Source: Rhizobium sp. NZLR1 (GTDB lineage: Bacteria; Pseudomonadota; Alphaproteobacteria; Rhizobiales; Rhizobiaceae). Taken from it: a stretch of DNA of 64,000 nt. Below the pieces are notes generated by a model. The model saw only the letters and a list, made by a program, of their open reading frames with translations, was not told the origin of the DNA and ran no database searches. Location of the stretch: the NCBI RefSeq assembly GCF_017357385.1, contig NZ_CP071632.1:2733501-2797500 (forward strand). Direction: 5' to 3'. Of the stretch, positions 61,769-64,000 are shown in pieces (the stretch's first letter is position 1; each line of letters opens with the position of its first letter). The translations under genes and the position numbers were made by a program.

Positions 61769-62103
61769 GAATAGTCGTAACGATTGAATTGCGACACTTG
61801 GACCTCAGCGTTGTAGATGACAGCATCCAGCCGGCTCACGCATAACCGGCGTATCCATTCGGCAGGTCATGCGGGCGGGGATGTTAAAGCATGTCGCGGA
61901 AAAGTTTGCAGCGGTTTTGCGGCAACGACATGCGTAAAAACAAAGAGCTAAAGCGCAAGGAGGGAATCTGAAAGATCGCGACGCGCTTTAGTCACGGCAG
62001 ACTGCCGTTGCAGTGCTTGCAAAAATTCCTATTCTCGGCGTCACCGATGGCGATGAAAAGCTGAGGCATCCGGTTTATTGCGATAGGAATTTTAGATCAC
62101 ATC
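61769..62103. repeat. Intergenic region with a large rhizobial repeat
   Basis: The element covers about 61883-61991. CATGTCGC and GCAACGACATG form one palindrome (61890-61932), and CTAAAGCG and CGCTTTAG flank a second (61949-61991). This compound repeat is of a type common between rhizobial genes. No gene lies in this gap. Confidence 0.78.
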
Positions 62104-63018
62104 ATGACGACACTCAGCCGCCCTGATCTCAGCGACATCAACCATGGCGACTGGGTGGATCGCCGGTTACCGGCCGCATGGCGGCCATACACGCGACTGG
62201 CGCGGCTCGATCGCCCGGTCGGAATCTGGTTGACGCTTTTCCCATGCTGGGCCGCCCTCATCCAGGCATCGCACGGTCTGCCGAACTTCTTGCAGTTGGC
62301 GATCTTCTCTCTCGGCGCCGTGCTGATGAGAAGTGCCGGTTCCACGGTCAACGACATCGCGGATCGGAAGTTTGACGGCCATGTGGAACGGACTCGCTTC
62401 CGGCCCCTTGCAAGTGGGGAGCTCCGCACCCTGCACGCCTTCGTCTTTCTGGCCGTGGAACTCGTGGCTGCGGCATCGCTTCTACTCTTCCTGACACCCT
62501 ATACGTGCCTGGTGGCAATCTCGGTTCTGCCGCTGGTCTTCATCTACCCGCTCTGCAAGCGCTTCACCCACTGGCCCCAGGCCGTCCTGGGTGCAGCGTT
62601 CAATTGGGGGATGCTGATGGCATGGGCCGAGCTTGCAGGCCATATTCCGGCCGGCGCCGTCTTGATGTGGGGCGGGGCCATCGCCTGGCAGATCGGTTAT
62701 GATACGGTCTACGCCTATGTCGATCTGAAGGATGATACCCGCCTCGGCCTGAAGTCGACGGCAATCCTGTTCGGCAGGCACGGCAAGATGTGGATCGGCT
62801 TGTTCTATGCTCTGGCCGTCGGGGCCTGGTCGCTCGGCGGCTGGCTGCTGGACATGTCGCCGCCTTATGCAATCGGAATGCTGGTCATCGCCGCTCATCT
62901 CGCCTGGCAGACCCGGCGGATCGACCTTGCCCGCCCCGACCTGAATTACCGCCTCTTCCTCGCCAATATCCTGACGGGCGTGCTACTCGCCTGCACGGCT
63001 TTGTCGGGCACATTTTGA
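62104..63018 (+). CDS. ubiA: UbiA-family prenyltransferase, probable 4-hydroxybenzoate octaprenyltransferase
   Basis: The 304-residue membrane protein attaches a polyprenyl chain to 4-hydroxybenzoate in ubiquinone synthesis. The two aspartate motifs are STVNDIADRKFDGHVERTRF (with NDxxD) and DTVYAYVDLKDDTRLGLKST (with DLKDD). It has about eight membrane helices. It is followed 13 bases later by a phosphodiester glycosidase gene. The exact substrate within UbiA is inferred. Confidence 0.9.
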   Translation: MTTLSRPDLSDINHGDWVDRRLPAAWRPYTRLARLDRPVGIWLTLFPCWAALIQASHGLPNFLQLAIFSLGAVLMRSAGSTVNDIADRKFDGHVERTRFRPLASGELRTLHAFVFLAVELVAAASLLLFLTPYTCLVAISVLPLVFIYPLCKRFTHWPQAVLGAAFNWGMLMAWAELAGHIPAGAVLMWGGAIAWQIGYDTVYAYVDLKDDTRLGLKSTAILFGRHGKMWIGLFYALAVGAWSLGGWLLDMSPPYAIGMLVIAAHLAWQTRRIDLARPDLNYRLFLANILTGVLLACTALSGTF

Positions 63019-63031
63019 CGAGGTCGAGACC

Positions 63032-63817
63032 GTGAGACCAATGACCTATCTGAAACAGGGCATGCTCGCCGCGGCCATGATGCTGACAGCAATGATGATG
63101 TCCCCACATCGAGCGCATGCCGGACAATGCGAGCGGGAAACCTTTGAAGATGCGGCATACGTCGTCTGCACATTGGACCTTGAAAAAGCCGACCTCCGCC
63201 TGTTCTGGAAGGGCGCCGATGGCGCACCGTACCGCACCTTTTCAAGCCTTGCCGAAGCCGTTCACGCGGCGGGGAAGACGCTGGTGTTGGCCGTCAACGC
63301 CGGCATGTACCGGGCCGATTTTTCGCCGATGGGACTGTATGTCGAAAACAGCAGGGAATTGAAACCCGCCAATACCGCAAAGGCCGAAAGCTCCGCCAGC
63401 CAGGTACCCAATTTCTACAAGAAGCCGAACGGCGTGTTCTTTCTGAGTGAAACCGGCGCAGGCATCCTCCCTACAGATGAATTTCTGAAGCTTGCGCCCA
63501 AAGTGCGGTTCGCTACACAGTCCGGCCCGATGCTTGTCATCGCCGGCACGCTGAACCCGATCTTCATCCCAGGCTCGACGGATCGAACCCGCCGAAGCGG
63601 TGTCGGCGTCTGCGCGGCCGGCACGGTTCGCTTGGCGATCAGCGAAGACGGGGTGAATTTCGACGATTTCGCGCGGCTCTTCCGCGATAATCTGAAATGC
63701 CCCGACGCCTTGTTTCTCGATGGCGGAAACGGTGTCGGGCTTTACCATCCGGCAATGGGCCGCAACGACCGCTCCTGGCACGGCGGTTACGGCCCGATCC
63801 TCGGGCTTGTCGAATAG
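63032..63817 (+). CDS. Phosphodiester glycosidase (NAGPA-like, DUF2233) family protein
   Basis: The 261-residue protein has a signal peptide (about residues 1-30, ending SPHRAHA). The mature domain shows LVLAVNAGMYRADFSPMGLY, KPNGVFFLSETGAGIL, FATQSGPMLVIAG and PDALFLDGGNGVGLYHP, the pattern of the N-acetylglucosamine phosphodiester glycosidase fold. It is likely a periplasmic or secreted glycosidase of unknown substrate. GTG at 63032 has GAGG upstream; an ATG at 63041 is possible. Confidence 0.85.
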   Translation: MRPMTYLKQGMLAAAMMLTAMMMSPHRAHAGQCERETFEDAAYVVCTLDLEKADLRLFWKGADGAPYRTFSSLAEAVHAAGKTLVLAVNAGMYRADFSPMGLYVENSRELKPANTAKAESSASQVPNFYKKPNGVFFLSETGAGILPTDEFLKLAPKVRFATQSGPMLVIAGTLNPIFIPGSTDRTRRSGVGVCAAGTVRLAISEDGVNFDDFARLFRDNLKCPDALFLDGGNGVGLYHPAMGRNDRSWHGGYGPILGLVE

Positions 63818-63855
63818 AACCGGTATTCATTGAGGCGGGCGTTGAGCCTTGTGCC

Positions 63856-63954
63856 TCATCTATCATCCGGCCGGTCACCAAAAAACCTTGCCGTGGCCGT
63901 GATCAGCCGGTCCAGCATATCGACGTTCTTACAAGTGTTGAAAATGTGATCCAT
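63856..63954 (-). CDS. Very small protein, 32 residues
   Basis: The frame MDHIFNTCKNVDMLDRLITA continues as an amphipathic helix (TARFFGDRPDDR). GGGAGG lies five bases before the ATG, an ideal ribosome binding site. I see no other gene on either strand in this end region. It converges with the phosphodiester glycosidase gene. Confidence 0.5.
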   Translation of the reverse strand: MDHIFNTCKNVDMLDRLITATARFFGDRPDDR

Positions 63955-64000
63955 GGGAGCCTCCCAAACTTGGTGTGCCCCCTTATGCGCCCGAGCGAAC

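Overview
The window looks like chromosomal DNA of a fast-growing alphaproteobacterium of the Rhizobium leguminosarum/etli type. The evidence is GC-rich coding DNA, RIME-like and other rhizobial intergenic palindromes, a BA14K-family protein, a DUF982 protein, an alphaproteobacterial GTTC-N7-GTTC LexA box and a UvrB with long alphaproteobacterial extensions. The species is inferred. No rRNA, tRNA, CRISPR array, prophage or intact insertion sequence was seen.

Left part (1-30 kb). A siderophore-interacting protein tail is followed by ohrR. The ohr peroxidase gene lies 3 kb away, and both genes carry the same operator motif. Between them sit a Nudix hydrolase, a Tat-exported epoxide hydrolase and a DUF3095 protein. 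Then come an extensin-like LAS-type protein, an animal-type heme peroxidase, a Cache chemoreceptor, a YciA thioesterase, a DUF1800/DUF1501 operon, a divergent LysR/NmrA pair, a SulP transporter, small lipoproteins, a stand-alone receiver, a DUF899 protein, a broken and an intact class III cyclase, a DUF982 gene with no standard start codon, and uvrB, which has a palindromic repeat embedded in its tail.

Middle part (30-41 kb). An SRAP gene with a LexA box is followed by a GNAT gene and two large paralogous RTX/cadherin-like proteins built from one recurring unit of about 180 residues. These are probably exported by a type I system that is not in the window. A DUF3828 protein, a truncated SecY-like membrane protein and a cold-shock gene follow.

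Right part (41-64 kb). This holds dusA, an HtrA-like protease without a signal peptide, a chloroperoxidase-type hydrolase, BA14K and DUF3313 envelope proteins, a two-component system, a three-gene ABC-2 exporter with a 47-bp tandem repeat at the ATPase/permease junction, an HxlR/DHFR-like pair, azlCD with a divergent Lrp regulator, a MarR-GNAT fusion under a perfect palindrome, a membrane protein with a possible M15-like metal site, a TetR/methyltransferase pair, a UbiA prenyltransferase and a phosphodiester glycosidase.

The recurring design is a small regulator placed divergently beside the gene it probably controls, often with a visible inverted repeat. Peroxide and DNA-damage functions (ohr/ohrR, heme peroxidase, uvrB, SRAP) and envelope or export functions dominate.
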